Shown: positions 6,252 to 13,448, counted from the first letter of the stretch. The stretch: 15,049 nt of DNA from UBA1672 sp964352375 (GCA_964352375.1 CAYGSA010000037.1:1-15049), one strand, 5' to 3'. Numbers and translations: made by a program. Notes: a model not told the origin generated them from the sequence alone.

Positions 6252-6701
6252 ATGACACAAGCAAAACTTAAAATCAAAAAAGGCGATGAAGTTATTGTAT
6301 TAACTGGTCGCGATAAAGGTAAGAAAGGTGAGGTCCTTAAGGTCATCACTGATAAAAACCGTGTTCTTGTTCAGGGTGTGAACGTTGTGACGAAACACCA
6401 AAAGCCAACTCAGGTCTCACCTGGTGGCATCCAAAAGAAAGAGCTTTCGATCCACATTTCAAACATTGCGGCTATAGACCCTAAATCAGGTGAGGCAACG
6501 CGTATAGGCTACAAAACATTGAAAGATGGCAAAAAAGTCCGCATCGCTAGAAAATCTGGCGAAGAGATCGGTGTTGTTGCTCCTACAAAGGAAAAAGCTA
6601 AGAAAGCTGCACCAAAAAAAGAAACGAAAGCCAAAGACGCTCCTAAAAAAGAAAAAGAAGCGCCTAAGGCAAAAAAAGAGACAGCGAAAAAAGAGAAATA
6701 G
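6252..6701 (+). CDS. rplX: 50S ribosomal protein L24 with Lys/Glu/Ala-rich C-terminal extension
   Basis: L24 is an assembly-initiator protein of the 50S subunit that binds near the tunnel exit. The KOW motif region is KKGDEVIVLTGRDKGKKGEV (9-28), followed by VLVQGVNVVTKHQKP and ELSIHISNIAAIDP. The core ends near residue 109, as expected for a protein of about 104 residues, but the product has 149. Residues 110-149 are a low-complexity tail of Lys, Ala, Glu and Pro with repeated PKKE/KAKK units. It resembles the S17 tail but is more balanced in charge. The gene begins 2 nt after rplN and ends 3 nt before rplE. Confidence 0.97.
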   Translation: MTQAKLKIKKGDEVIVLTGRDKGKKGEVLKVITDKNRVLVQGVNVVTKHQKPTQVSPGGIQKKELSIHISNIAAIDPKSGEATRIGYKTLKDGKKVRIARKSGEEIGVVAPTKEKAKKAAPKKETKAKDAPKKEKEAPKAKKETAKKEK

Positions 6702-6704
6702 ATC

Positions 6705-7247
6705 ATGGTAGCGCGTTATAAAGAACTGTACGAAAAAGAAATCATTCCTGCGTTGGATAAAAAGTTTGGGTATAAAAATCCTCACCAACGTCCACGTCTG
6801 GATAAAATTGTAATCAACATGGGTGTTGGTGAAGCGACACAGGATCGTAAACACATGGAAAATGCTGTAAACGACCTTCAGTTAATCGCTGGTCAAAAGC
6901 CGGTTATTAACAAAGCCCGAAAGTCAAACGCGTCTTTCAAAATTCGTGAAGAGCAGGCAATAGGCACGAAAGTGACGCTTCGAGGTGAACGCATGTATGA
7001 ATTTTTGGATCGCTTGGTGACGATCGCAATGCCACGTATTCGTGACTTCCGCGGGATTAACCCAAAAAGCTTCGATGGTCGCGGAAACTACGCAATGGGG
7101 GTAACAGAACACATCATTTTCCCTGAGATCGAGTACGACAAAGTCGACAAAATCCGCGGAATGGACATCGTAATTTGTACAACCGCATCAAATGATGAAG
7201 AGGCACGTGAACTGCTCAGCGCATTCAAGATGCCATTCAAGAAATAA
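6705..7247 (+). CDS. rplE: 50S ribosomal protein L5
   Basis: L5 binds 5S rRNA in the central protuberance and contacts the P-site tRNA. The 180-residue product has the family length. Landmarks are NPHQRPRLDKIVINMGVGEA (residues about 25-44), GQKPVINKARKSNASFKIRE, LRGERMYEFLDRLVTIAMPRIRDFRG, and GNYAMGVTEHIIFPEIEYDK. The ATG follows the rplX stop after 3 nt, so it depends on coupling or on A/G-rich codons at the end of rplX for initiation. No unusual features were found. Confidence 0.98.
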   Translation: MVARYKELYEKEIIPALDKKFGYKNPHQRPRLDKIVINMGVGEATQDRKHMENAVNDLQLIAGQKPVINKARKSNASFKIREEQAIGTKVTLRGERMYEFLDRLVTIAMPRIRDFRGINPKSFDGRGNYAMGVTEHIIFPEIEYDKVDKIRGMDIVICTTASNDEEARELLSAFKMPFKK

Positions 7248-7267
7248 CGTAAAGGAAGAACGAAAAA

Positions 7268-7573
7268 ATGGCAAAAGTGTCAATGATAGAAAGAGATGTT
7301 AAGCGCACAAAGCTCGTCAAACGTGACGCCGCAAAACGCGCAGCATTGAAAAAGATCATCAAGGATCAAACAATTCCTGCCGATGAACGTTTTCAGGCTG
7401 TCTTGAAATTAGATGAAATGTCGCCAAACGGATCGAAAACCCGTAAGCGTAACCGTTGTGCCCTAACAGGCCGTCCGCGTTCATATTATCGTAAATTTAA
7501 TCTCTCGCGCATTGCGCTAAGAGACCTTGCATCTCGTGGTGAGTTGCCGGGTGTTGTGAAATCAAGCTGGTAA
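7268..7573 (+). CDS. rpsN: 30S ribosomal protein S14 (zinc-free form)
   Basis: S14 is a head protein of the 30S subunit. The 101-residue product matches the long, zinc-independent (C-minus) form: the CxxC-type zinc ribbon of short S14 is missing, and only a single Cys remains in NRCALTGRPRSYYRKFNLSR. The C-terminus, LRDLASRGELPGVVKSSW, is typical. AAAGGAAG precedes the ATG by about 10 nt, in the 20-nt gap after rplE. The stop codon overlaps the Shine-Dalgarno sequence of rpsH. Confidence 0.98.
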   Translation: MAKVSMIERDVKRTKLVKRDAAKRAALKKIIKDQTIPADERFQAVLKLDEMSPNGSKTRKRNRCALTGRPRSYYRKFNLSRIALRDLASRGELPGVVKSSW

Positions 7574-7578
7574 GGAGG
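7572..7578 (+). promoter_or_regulatory. Consensus Shine-Dalgarno of rpsH
   Basis: AAGGAGG is a full match to the anti-Shine-Dalgarno, overlaps the rpsN stop codon and sits 7 nt before the ATG at 7586. It decides in favour of that start over the second in-frame ATG two codons later (7592). Most other genes in the window have weaker AAGGAA-type sites. Confidence 0.85.
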
Positions 7579-7585
7579 ATATAAC

Positions 7586-7984
7586 ATGACAATGAGTGAT
7601 CCCCTCGGTGACATGCTAACTCGTGTACGTAACGGTCAGCAAGCCTCAAAAGAAATAGTTGAGTGCCCTTACTCTAAGCTTCGGGAGAACGTTTGTAATG
7701 TTCTGAAGGATGAAGGCTTTATCCGTGGCTTTAAAGTGGAGGAGCGCGATGGAAATAAGAAATATCTTATGATCCAGTTGAAATACTCGGAAGGTCGCGG
7801 TGTTATTCGTCAGATTGACCGGGTGTCAAAACCTGGGTGTCGCGTGTATTCAAACGTAAAAACAATGCCACGTTTTTATAATGGCCTTGGAATTTTGGTG
7901 GTCTCCACTCCGCAAGGCGTGATGGCTGATTACAAAGCAAAAGCAGCCAATGTCGGCGGCGAAGTTTTGTGTCAGGTATTCTAG
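7586..7984 (+). CDS. rpsH: 30S ribosomal protein S8
   Basis: S8 is a primary 16S rRNA-binding protein. In E. coli it is also the repressor of the spc operon, acting on an mRNA site near rplE. The 132-residue product begins MTMSDPLGDMLTRVRNGQ, a common alphaproteobacterial form, followed by CPYSKLRENVCNVLKDEGFI, the GRGVIRQIDRVSKPGCRVY segment, and the C-terminal GGEVLCQVF. TMPRFYNGLGILVVSTPQGVM lies just before it (PRFYNGLGILVVSTPQGVM is the conserved rRNA-binding region). The start is supported by the consensus Shine-Dalgarno at 7572-7578. Confidence 0.98.
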   Translation: MTMSDPLGDMLTRVRNGQQASKEIVECPYSKLRENVCNVLKDEGFIRGFKVEERDGNKKYLMIQLKYSEGRGVIRQIDRVSKPGCRVYSNVKTMPRFYNGLGILVVSTPQGVMADYKAKAANVGGEVLCQVF

Positions 7985-8011
7985 GGCTGATAGGAATAAG
8001 GAAGAATAAAA

Positions 8012-8572
8012 ATGTCACGTATTGGTAAAAATCCAGTCACAATCCCAGAGGGTGTAGAAGTACAACTGAACGGACAAGACTTAAAAGCTAAAGGAAAACT
8101 CGGAGAGCTTGAAATGAAGCTTCACGATGAAGTTTCCGCAAAGATCGAAGATGTCGCAAATGATGATGGCAAAAGCGTGAAAGTAATTCGCCTTTCCCCA
8201 AAATCAAATTCTAGGTTTGCACAGCAAATTTGGCCAACCATGCGCACGCTTGTTGATAATACAGTGATCGGTGTCAGCAAAGGCTACGAAAAAAAGCTTG
8301 AAATTCACGGCGTTGGTTATCGCGCAAACTTGCAGGGATCTACTTTGGTTCTTGCGCTTGGTTTTTCGCATGATGTTCACTTTGAAGTCCCACAAGGGAT
8401 TAAAGTGGAAGTTGAAAAGCAAACGGCGATCACTATTTCTGGAATTGACAAACAAGCAGTAGGTCAAGTTGCAGCAAAAATTCGCGAATTCAAAAAGCCC
8501 GAGCCATATAAAGGCAAAGGGATTCGCTACGCAGATGAATTTATCTTGCGAAAAGAAGGTAAGAAGAAATAA
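8012..8572 (+). CDS. rplF: 50S ribosomal protein L6
   Basis: L6 binds 23S rRNA near the sarcin-ricin loop and the factor-binding site. The product is 186 residues, slightly longer than the usual 177. It has MSRIGKNPVTIPEGVEVQL at the start, then VSKGYEKKLEIHGVGYRA in the second domain, FEVPQGIKVEVEKQTAITI, and the family signature KPEPYKGKGIRYADE near the C-terminus. The end is Lys-rich (RKEGKKK). The gene is preceded by AAGGAAG in a 27-nt gap after rpsH. Confidence 0.98.
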   Translation: MSRIGKNPVTIPEGVEVQLNGQDLKAKGKLGELEMKLHDEVSAKIEDVANDDGKSVKVIRLSPKSNSRFAQQIWPTMRTLVDNTVIGVSKGYEKKLEIHGVGYRANLQGSTLVLALGFSHDVHFEVPQGIKVEVEKQTAITISGIDKQAVGQVAAKIREFKKPEPYKGKGIRYADEFILRKEGKKK

Positions 8573-8584
8573 GGAAACAAAACG

Positions 8585-8980
8585 ATGGCAAAAGCAGCAT
8601 CCGTTAAAACAAATACCGCGCAACGCCGCACATATAGAACACGCAGCAAAATCCGCCGCGTTAACATCTCTCGTGTTGGTGTTCGTGAGACTCGCCCACG
8701 TTTGTCGGTTTTCCGCAGTGGAAAACAGATTTACGCGCAAGTTATCGATGACCTAAGAGGTGTGACACTCGCTGCCGCATCAACATTGGATAAAGATTTA
8801 AAAGAAAAGCTTAAATCAGGCTCTAACAAGGAAGCCGCAACAGAAGTTGGCAAACTTGTGGCAGAGCGTGCAAAAAAAGCAGGAGTGACAAAGATTGTAT
8901 TTGATCGCGGAAGTTATCTCTACCATGGCCGCGTAAAAGCATTGGCTGATGGCGCCCGTGATGGCGGATTAGAATTTTAA
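8585..8980 (+). CDS. rplR: 50S ribosomal protein L18
   Basis: L18 binds 5S rRNA together with L5 and places it in the central protuberance. The product is 131 residues, about ten more than the usual 117-120, mostly because of an N-terminal extension MAKAASVKTNTAQRR. The core has RRVNISRVGVRETRPRLSVF, KQIYAQVIDDLRGVTLAAAS, and the C-terminal FDRGSYLYHGRVKALADGAR. AAGGAAAC lies before the ATG. No other in-frame start fits better. Confidence 0.97.
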   Translation: MAKAASVKTNTAQRRTYRTRSKIRRVNISRVGVRETRPRLSVFRSGKQIYAQVIDDLRGVTLAAASTLDKDLKEKLKSGSNKEAATEVGKLVAERAKKAGVTKIVFDRGSYLYHGRVKALADGARDGGLEF

Positions 8981-8998
8981 GAAAAGGATTAAACTGAA

Positions 8999-9574
8999 AT
9001 GGCACGAGCACAAGACCCGAAATTCTCTTCAGAGAATGATGAACCAGAATTCATCGAGCGTTTGGTTGGAATTAACCGCGTTGCAAAAGTTGTAAAAGGT
9101 GGACGTCGCTTTGGTTTCGCCGCACTCGTCATCGTGGGCGACGGGAAAGGCCGCGTTGGATATGGTCATGGTAAAGCAAAAGAAGTCCCAGAAGCGATCA
9201 AGAAGGCCACAGATCAAGCAAAACGTAAAATGATCCGTGTCCCTCTGCGTGAAGGCCGCACTTTGCATCATGACGTGCACGGCAAAGACGGGGCGGGTAA
9301 AGTGTTCCTACGCTCAGCGCCTCCTGGTAAGGGAATTATCGCGGGTGGTCCTATGCGTGCAGTATTTGAAGCCATGGGCGTTCAGGATATCGTTGCAAAA
9401 GCAATCGGTTCAAATAACCCATACAGCATGGTTAACGCAACATTTGCCGCACTTGAAAATACACAAAGCCCGCGTGATGTTGCATCGCGCCGTAACAAAA
9501 AAGTAAGTGAAGTTGTTTCAAATCGTGAGAGACAAGAGATACGCGGTGTCGTAGAAGCAGAATCAGAAGACTAA
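8999..9574 (+). CDS. rpsE: 30S ribosomal protein S5
   Basis: S5 is in the 30S body next to S4 and S8 and affects decoding fidelity and mRNA unwinding. The product is 191 residues, of ordinary alphaproteobacterial length. The N-terminal double-stranded-RNA-binding domain has FIERLVGINRVAKVVKGGRR (18-37) and GRVGYGHGKAKEVPEAI (51-67). The second domain has VFLRSAPPGKGIIAGGPMR and the GSNNPYSMVNATFAAL segment. The C-terminus is a short charged tail. AAAAGGA precedes the ATG by about 9 nt, in an 18-nt gap. Confidence 0.98.
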   Translation: MARAQDPKFSSENDEPEFIERLVGINRVAKVVKGGRRFGFAALVIVGDGKGRVGYGHGKAKEVPEAIKKATDQAKRKMIRVPLREGRTLHHDVHGKDGAGKVFLRSAPPGKGIIAGGPMRAVFEAMGVQDIVAKAIGSNNPYSMVNATFAALENTQSPRDVASRRNKKVSEVVSNRERQEIRGVVEAESED

Positions 9575-9595
9575 TTTAAAAAGGTAGTAAAGATC

Positions 9596-9946
9596 ATGGC
9601 AGACGAAAAGAAAAAAGCTCCAGCTAAAAAAGCTCCGGAAAAGAAGGCCGAAGTAAAAAAAGCTGTACCAAAAACAGCTGACAAAAAAGTACCTGCCGCT
9701 AAAAAAGAAGCGCCAGCACAAAATCAAGCCTCCAAGAAGCTAGCGGCCAAAAAGAAGCCATCTGGCAAAACCTTGATTGTGACACAAATTGGGTCACCAA
9801 TTGGCCGCAAAGCTTATCAGCGCGCAACTTTGATCGGTCTTGGACTGAACAAAATGCACAAAAGCCGTGAGCTTGAAGATACACCATCAGTGCGTGGTAT
9901 GATCCATAAAGTCAGCCATTTGGTAAAAGTTGAGAATGAAGCATAA
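9596..9946 (+). CDS. rpmD: 50S ribosomal protein L30 with Lys/Ala-rich N-terminal extension
   Basis: L30 is a very small 50S protein, usually about 60 residues. Here the core occupies residues about 57-116: GKTLIVTQIGSPIGRKAYQR, ATLIGLGLNKMHKSRELEDT, PSVRGMIHKVSHLVKVE. It is preceded by 56 residues of low-complexity Lys, Ala and Pro (AKKAPEKKAEVKKA and similar). No start codon lies close to the core, and AAGGTAGTAAAG precedes the ATG at 9596, so the extension appears genuinely translated. Unlike the tails of S17 and L24, this extension is N-terminal. No targeting-peptide features were seen; rRNA contact is inference. Confidence 0.95.
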   Translation: MADEKKKAPAKKAPEKKAEVKKAVPKTADKKVPAAKKEAPAQNQASKKLAAKKKPSGKTLIVTQIGSPIGRKAYQRATLIGLGLNKMHKSRELEDTPSVRGMIHKVSHLVKVENEA

Positions 9947-9970
9947 TTGCTTAATATAAGGAATAAAACG

Positions 9971-10522
9971 ATGAAACTGAATGAAATCGCACCAAACAAA
10001 GGCTCTACAAAGAACCGCACGCGTGTAGGGCGTGGTATAGGATCTGGTAAAGGCAAAACCTGTGGTTCTGGTCAAAAAGGTCAAAAATCACGCTCGGGTG
10101 TGGCGATAAAGGGCTTTGAAGGCGGTCAAATGCCTTTGTACCAACGCTTGCCGAAGTTCGGTTTTAGCAATAAAAAATTCGCAAAAAAATTGGCAGAACT
10201 GACCCTTGTTCAACTTCAGCATGCAATCGATACAAAAAAACTGGATGCAAAAAAAGAGATTAATGAAGACACACTCGTTGAAGCAGGCGTTATTCGTCGT
10301 AAACTTGATGGTGTTAAGGTCCTTGCAACAGGTGAGTTAACGGCAAAAGTAAACTTGAAGGTTTCAAAAATCTCTAAGGGTGCGCAAGCCGCAGTCGAAA
10401 AAGCAGGCGGTAAAATAGAGATTATCGAAACAATCATTGCGCCCGTTAAAAAGCGTGGTGAGAAAACAGAAGAAAAAGTGAGACCGTCTCGCCTAGAGAA
10501 AATAGCGGCAGCAAAAAAATAA
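9971..10522 (+). CDS. rplO: 50S ribosomal protein L15
   Basis: L15 is a late-assembling 50S protein with an extended Gly-rich arm. The ATG at 9971 is preferred to the TTG at 9947 because AAGGA lies 8 nt upstream and the protein then starts MKLNEIAPNKGSTKNRTRVG. The product is 183 residues, against 144 in E. coli. Conserved parts are GRGIGSGKGKTCGSGQKGQK (20-39), GFEGGQMPLYQRLPKFGF (48-65), and KISKGAQAAVEKAGG (133-147). Residues from about 157 form a charged tail (KKRGEKTEEKVRPSR and onward). It is the last gene before a rho-independent terminator, whereas secY normally follows directly. Confidence 0.97.
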   Translation: MKLNEIAPNKGSTKNRTRVGRGIGSGKGKTCGSGQKGQKSRSGVAIKGFEGGQMPLYQRLPKFGFSNKKFAKKLAELTLVQLQHAIDTKKLDAKKEINEDTLVEAGVIRRKLDGVKVLATGELTAKVNLKVSKISKGAQAAVEKAGGKIEIIETIIAPVKKRGEKTEEKVRPSRLEKIAAAKK

Positions 10523-10549
10523 GCAGCCTATATCCTAATAAGTTTAAAG

Positions 10550-10575
10550 CCTCTGCCATCGCGCAGGGGTTTTTT
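10550..10575 (+). terminator. Rho-independent terminator after rplO
   Basis: CCTCTGC (10550-10556) pairs with GCAGGGG (10563-10569), one pair being G-U, around a 6-nt loop CATCGC. Six T residues follow at once (10570-10575). It lies 27 nt after the rplO stop and would end the transcript that carries the S10 and spc ribosomal genes before the inserted secreted-protein genes. Confidence 0.8.
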
Positions 10576-10579
10576 AGTT

Positions 10580-10608
10580 TTGACATATTTTATTGGAACG
10601 TCTAGATT
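10580..10608 (+). promoter_or_regulatory. Candidate sigma70-type promoter for the inserted gene pair
   Basis: TTGACA (10580-10585) is a perfect -35 match. A 17-nt spacer leads to TAGATT (10603-10608), which matches TATAAT at 4 of 6 positions. It starts 5 nt after the terminator T-run and ends 17 nt before the ATG of the first inserted gene. That leaves a 5' UTR of only about 10 nt if transcription starts 7 nt downstream of the -10, which makes the AAGG site at the leader edge marginal. Confidence 0.6.
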
Positions 10609-10625
10609 AGAGAAGGTTTAAAATT

Positions 10626-11360
10626 ATGAGAGTTAAAATGAAAAATTCCTATCAGAAACTATACCTTACCCTCTTCATTTTAGGAACTATTCTTATATAC
10701 GCGACTCCATCATATGCTGTAGCGGATCGCTGTCCGCGCCATCAAGTAAAAACCGAGGTCAAGGCCAAGCGCCAAAAAACAAGCTTCATGCGCGGTACGT
10801 TGAGCGGGATTAACGACTATCTCAATTCCCACAGTGTTTTGGCCTTTGTACAAAACCCAATTAGTATCCAGCCATACTATAAATTCAGCACGAAAGACAT
10901 TGGCAATGGTCGTTTCTGCGTCATGCTGGATGCGGTTAAAGTCTATTATCTTTCATCACCGCGCGTCGTCATGCCAAAAGATTTCAGCAGAAAAAGCTGC
11001 GAATACAAAATCATATTAGAACATGAAAAAAGACACCTTGATGTTCATTACCAATATTATGATAAAAGCGTAAAGCAATATGGCGCGTTCCTTGGTCGAA
11101 TCGCTAGAAACGTCCCCATTTCTGTCCCAGTTTCGAATGAGGCAGGGGCGAAAGAAATGGAAAATCATATAACAGAATATTTCTCCAAGGAGTTTGGAAC
11201 ACAGGTTCGCAAATCTTTAGGCGAGATGCAAGCGCTCCAAAGCAAGATTGACAGCCCGCAAGAATATACCTTCACAAATAGAAAAATTGACCGCTGTAAT
11301 GAACGTGAGGAGCGCGAAAAGAGGCAGAATAAGAAAACATTCTATGACCCGAACGAGTAA
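10626..11360 (+). CDS. Secreted HExxH protein, putative zinc protease (DUF922/COG5661-like), copy 1
   Basis: This 244-residue protein begins with a signal peptide: basic MRVKMKNSYQK, a hydrophobic stretch (about 12-25) and an AxA-type cleavage site after A31 (PSYA then VADR). The mature part has C36, C98, C125 and C224. The core is SCEYKIILEHEKRHLDVHYQ, in which HEKRH (133-137) is an HExxH zinc-binding and catalytic signature 8 residues after C125. This arrangement recalls the DUF922/COG5661 'predicted secreted Zn-dependent protease' families, an assignment made from memory. The third zinc ligand is not evident; H141 and D139 are nearby but not conserved in the paralogue. The C-terminal part is helical and charged. 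AGAAGG lies before the ATG at 10626. It overlaps the next gene by 17 nt. The substrate is unknown. Confidence 0.8.
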   Translation: MRVKMKNSYQKLYLTLFILGTILIYATPSYAVADRCPRHQVKTEVKAKRQKTSFMRGTLSGINDYLNSHSVLAFVQNPISIQPYYKFSTKDIGNGRFCVMLDAVKVYYLSSPRVVMPKDFSRKSCEYKIILEHEKRHLDVHYQYYDKSVKQYGAFLGRIARNVPISVPVSNEAGAKEMENHITEYFSKEFGTQVRKSLGEMQALQSKIDSPQEYTFTNRKIDRCNEREEREKRQNKKTFYDPNE

Positions 11361-12027
11361 AACGCTCGCCTGCATCACATTTTTCCTAAGTCTAGGCACG
11401 CCTTTAAATGGAAATGCACAAGGCATATGTAAGCCCCACAGGCCATCAACATCCTTGGCCAATAAAATTGAATCAACAAAGTACGTGCGCTCTTTAAACA
11501 CAGAAGAGTTAACACGGCTTCATTCTCGCGCAGGCAACAACCTCGTAATGGGACTGGCGGGAGGAGAAGTGGGCACAAGGTTTCAAGCTTATTTTGACGT
11601 CAAACCAATATCAGGCAACCTATATTGCCTCAATTTGGAAAGAATAAAGGCAACCCTTTACGCAAAGCCAAAAGTGCATATAGCCAAAAACTTCAGACGC
11701 GGTACATGTGAATATAATGCAGTTCTCAGACACGAAGAAAAGCATGTCGCAGCGCTTAAAAGAACCCATAGTCAGTATTTACCTGGATATAGAAAACATT
11801 TGCGTCTTACATCAATGAAAGTCCCAGTATTGCCACCTATGACACTGGCTGAAGCCAATGAAAAAAAGAACATTTTAATAAAAAGAATCGGAGAGGATTT
11901 AAGATCTTATCTTGAAATAATCATGAAGGATGTTGCTGACCGTCAAGCAGAAATCGACTCGTCTGAAGAATATCAGAGTGTATGGAATAAATGTGACAGG
12001 TGGGAAAAACGCCTCAACGACCAATAA
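11344..12027 (+). CDS. Secreted HExxH protein, putative zinc protease (DUF922/COG5661-like), copy 2
   Basis: This is a paralogue of the preceding gene, 227 residues from the ATG at 11344. That start is chosen because it gives a clean signal peptide (MTRTSKTLACITFFLSLG, cleavage after A25 in NGNA) and overlaps the upstream stop by 17 nt. An in-frame ATG at 11248 would add 32 hydrophilic residues in front of the signal. The core TCEYNAVLRHEEKHVAALK carries HEEKH (130-134). C95 and C122 lie 35 and 8 residues before the motif, exactly as C98 and C125 do in copy 1. Other shared parts are KxFxRxxCEY, VPV after the motif and a C-terminal DSxxEY followed by a DR pair. Overall identity is low, so the duplication is old. 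No strong Shine-Dalgarno was seen, which suggests translation coupled to copy 1. Confidence 0.78.
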   Translation: MTRTSKTLACITFFLSLGTPLNGNAQGICKPHRPSTSLANKIESTKYVRSLNTEELTRLHSRAGNNLVMGLAGGEVGTRFQAYFDVKPISGNLYCLNLERIKATLYAKPKVHIAKNFRRGTCEYNAVLRHEEKHVAALKRTHSQYLPGYRKHLRLTSMKVPVLPPMTLAEANEKKNILIKRIGEDLRSYLEIIMKDVADRQAEIDSSEEYQSVWNKCDRWEKRLNDQ

Positions 12028-12095
12028 GGGGCTTGTGCGCCCGCCCGCTTTTCTTTATGAATCACAGATCAATTTAAGTAAGGAATAATAAGAAC

Positions 12096-13448
12096 ATGGC
12101 ATCAGCCGTAGAGCAACTTGCAAAAAACGCAAATTGGGGATCTTTAGCAAAGGCAACCGAACTAAAAAATAGAATATTGTTCGTGCTCGGCGCGCTTCTT
12201 GTGTACCGCATCGGGACATATATTCCCGTCCCGGGTATCGACCCCGTTGTTTGGAACGAGATTTTCTCCCAAACAACAAAAGGTGGCGGCATTCTTGATA
12301 CATTTAATATGTTCTCTGGGGGTGCGCTTTCGCGTATGACCATTTTTGCGTTGAACATCATGCCATATATTTCGGCGTCTATTATCATGCAATTGGGAAC
12401 TGCGATGTCAAAGCACCTGGAAGAGCTTAAAAAAGAAGGCGAAATTGGCCGGATGAAAATCAACCAATATACGCGCTACTTAACGGTTTTACTGGCAACA
12501 GTTCAGGCTTATGGCCTCGCCGTAGGGTTAGAGGGAATGTCAGGTCAGTCAGGAGCCGCTGTTGTCGATCCTGGCCTCTTTTTCCGCATATCCACAGTGA
12601 TTACCCTCGTTGGCGGAACAGTGTTCCTGCTCTGGCTGGGTGAGCAAATCACAAGCCGTGGTGTTGGAAACGGGATATCGCTCATCATTTTCGCGGGGAT
12701 CGTCGCCGAACTTCCACGCGCAATCGGCTCAACTCTTGAGCTTTCTGCACAAGGCGCCATAAGCGGTGCACTCTTACTGGGTCTGTTTGTGATGGTCATT
12801 GGGGTAATCGCTCTGATCGTCTTCATGGAACGCGCACAACGCCGCGTGATCGTGCAATATCCAAAGCGTCAAGTCGGCAACAAGATGGAGCAGGGCCAAA
12901 CCAACCATATCCCTCTAAAGCTGAACACTGCGGGTGTAATTCCTCCGATCTTTGCATCATCATTGCTTTTACTCCCCCTGACGGTCATTAATTTTACAGG
13001 TGGTGATGCTAACAGTGGCTTTTTATCGTGGATGGAAATAAATTTAGCGCATGGGCAGCCTGTATACATGCTGCTTTATGGTGCGCTGATTGTCTTTTTC
13101 TGTTTCTTCTATACTGCCATTGTATTTAATCCAGAAGAAAATGCTGACACTCTCCGCAAATATGGGGGCTTTATTCCTGGTATTCGCCCCGGTAAAAATA
13201 CGGCAGATTACTTGGACCACGTGCTAACGCGCATCAGTACAGTCGGTGCAATTTACCTTGTCTTCATCTGTTTGCTGCCAGAGTTTTTGATTGCCAAAGC
13301 CAACATGCCTTTCTATTTTGGTGGAACGAGTTTGCTTATTGTGGTCAGCGTAACAATGGATACTGTGGCGCAAATTCATTCACATCTTATTGCTCATCAA
13401 TATGAAGGGCTTGTGAAAAAAACCAAACTGCGCGGACGCCGCAGATAG
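12096..13448 (+). CDS. secY: Protein translocase subunit SecY
   Basis: SecY is the ten-helix channel of the SecYEG translocon in the inner membrane. The 450-residue product has full family length. Recognisable segments are the N-terminal amphipathic part SAVEQLAKNANWGSLAKATEL, first membrane helix about 26-40, NMFSGGALSRMTIFALNIMPYIS (split: NMFSGGALSR 71-80, ALNIMPYIS 85-93), the cytoplasmic loop YPKRQVGNKMEQGQTNHIPL (255-274) before NTAGVIPPIFASS, PEENADTLRKYGGFIPGIRPG (346-366 as a loop), and a basic C-terminus. AAGGAATAATAAGAAC precedes the ATG. It normally follows rplO; here two secreted-protein genes intervene, and their products would be clients of this channel. Confidence 0.98.
   Translation: MASAVEQLAKNANWGSLAKATELKNRILFVLGALLVYRIGTYIPVPGIDPVVWNEIFSQTTKGGGILDTFNMFSGGALSRMTIFALNIMPYISASIIMQLGTAMSKHLEELKKEGEIGRMKINQYTRYLTVLLATVQAYGLAVGLEGMSGQSGAAVVDPGLFFRISTVITLVGGTVFLLWLGEQITSRGVGNGISLIIFAGIVAELPRAIGSTLELSAQGAISGALLLGLFVMVIGVIALIVFMERAQRRVIVQYPKRQVGNKMEQGQTNHIPLKLNTAGVIPPIFASSLLLLPLTVINFTGGDANSGFLSWMEINLAHGQPVYMLLYGALIVFFCFFYTAIVFNPEENADTLRKYGGFIPGIRPGKNTADYLDHVLTRISTVGAIYLVFICLLPEFLIAKANMPFYFGGTSLLIVVSVTMDTVAQIHSHLIAHQYEGLVKKTKLRGRRR

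Noticed and set aside
11248..11343. Upstream in-frame ATG for the second HExxH gene
   Set aside because: It would put 32 hydrophilic residues before a clear signal peptide and lies deep inside the preceding gene.
12028..12061. Weak terminator-like GGGC/GCCC with T-rich sequence, and a TTGTGC-17-TATGAA promoter-like match, before secY
   Set aside because: The stem is only 4 bp with a broken T-run, and the -35 is poor. Neither is strong enough to annotate, though transcript mapping here would be informative.
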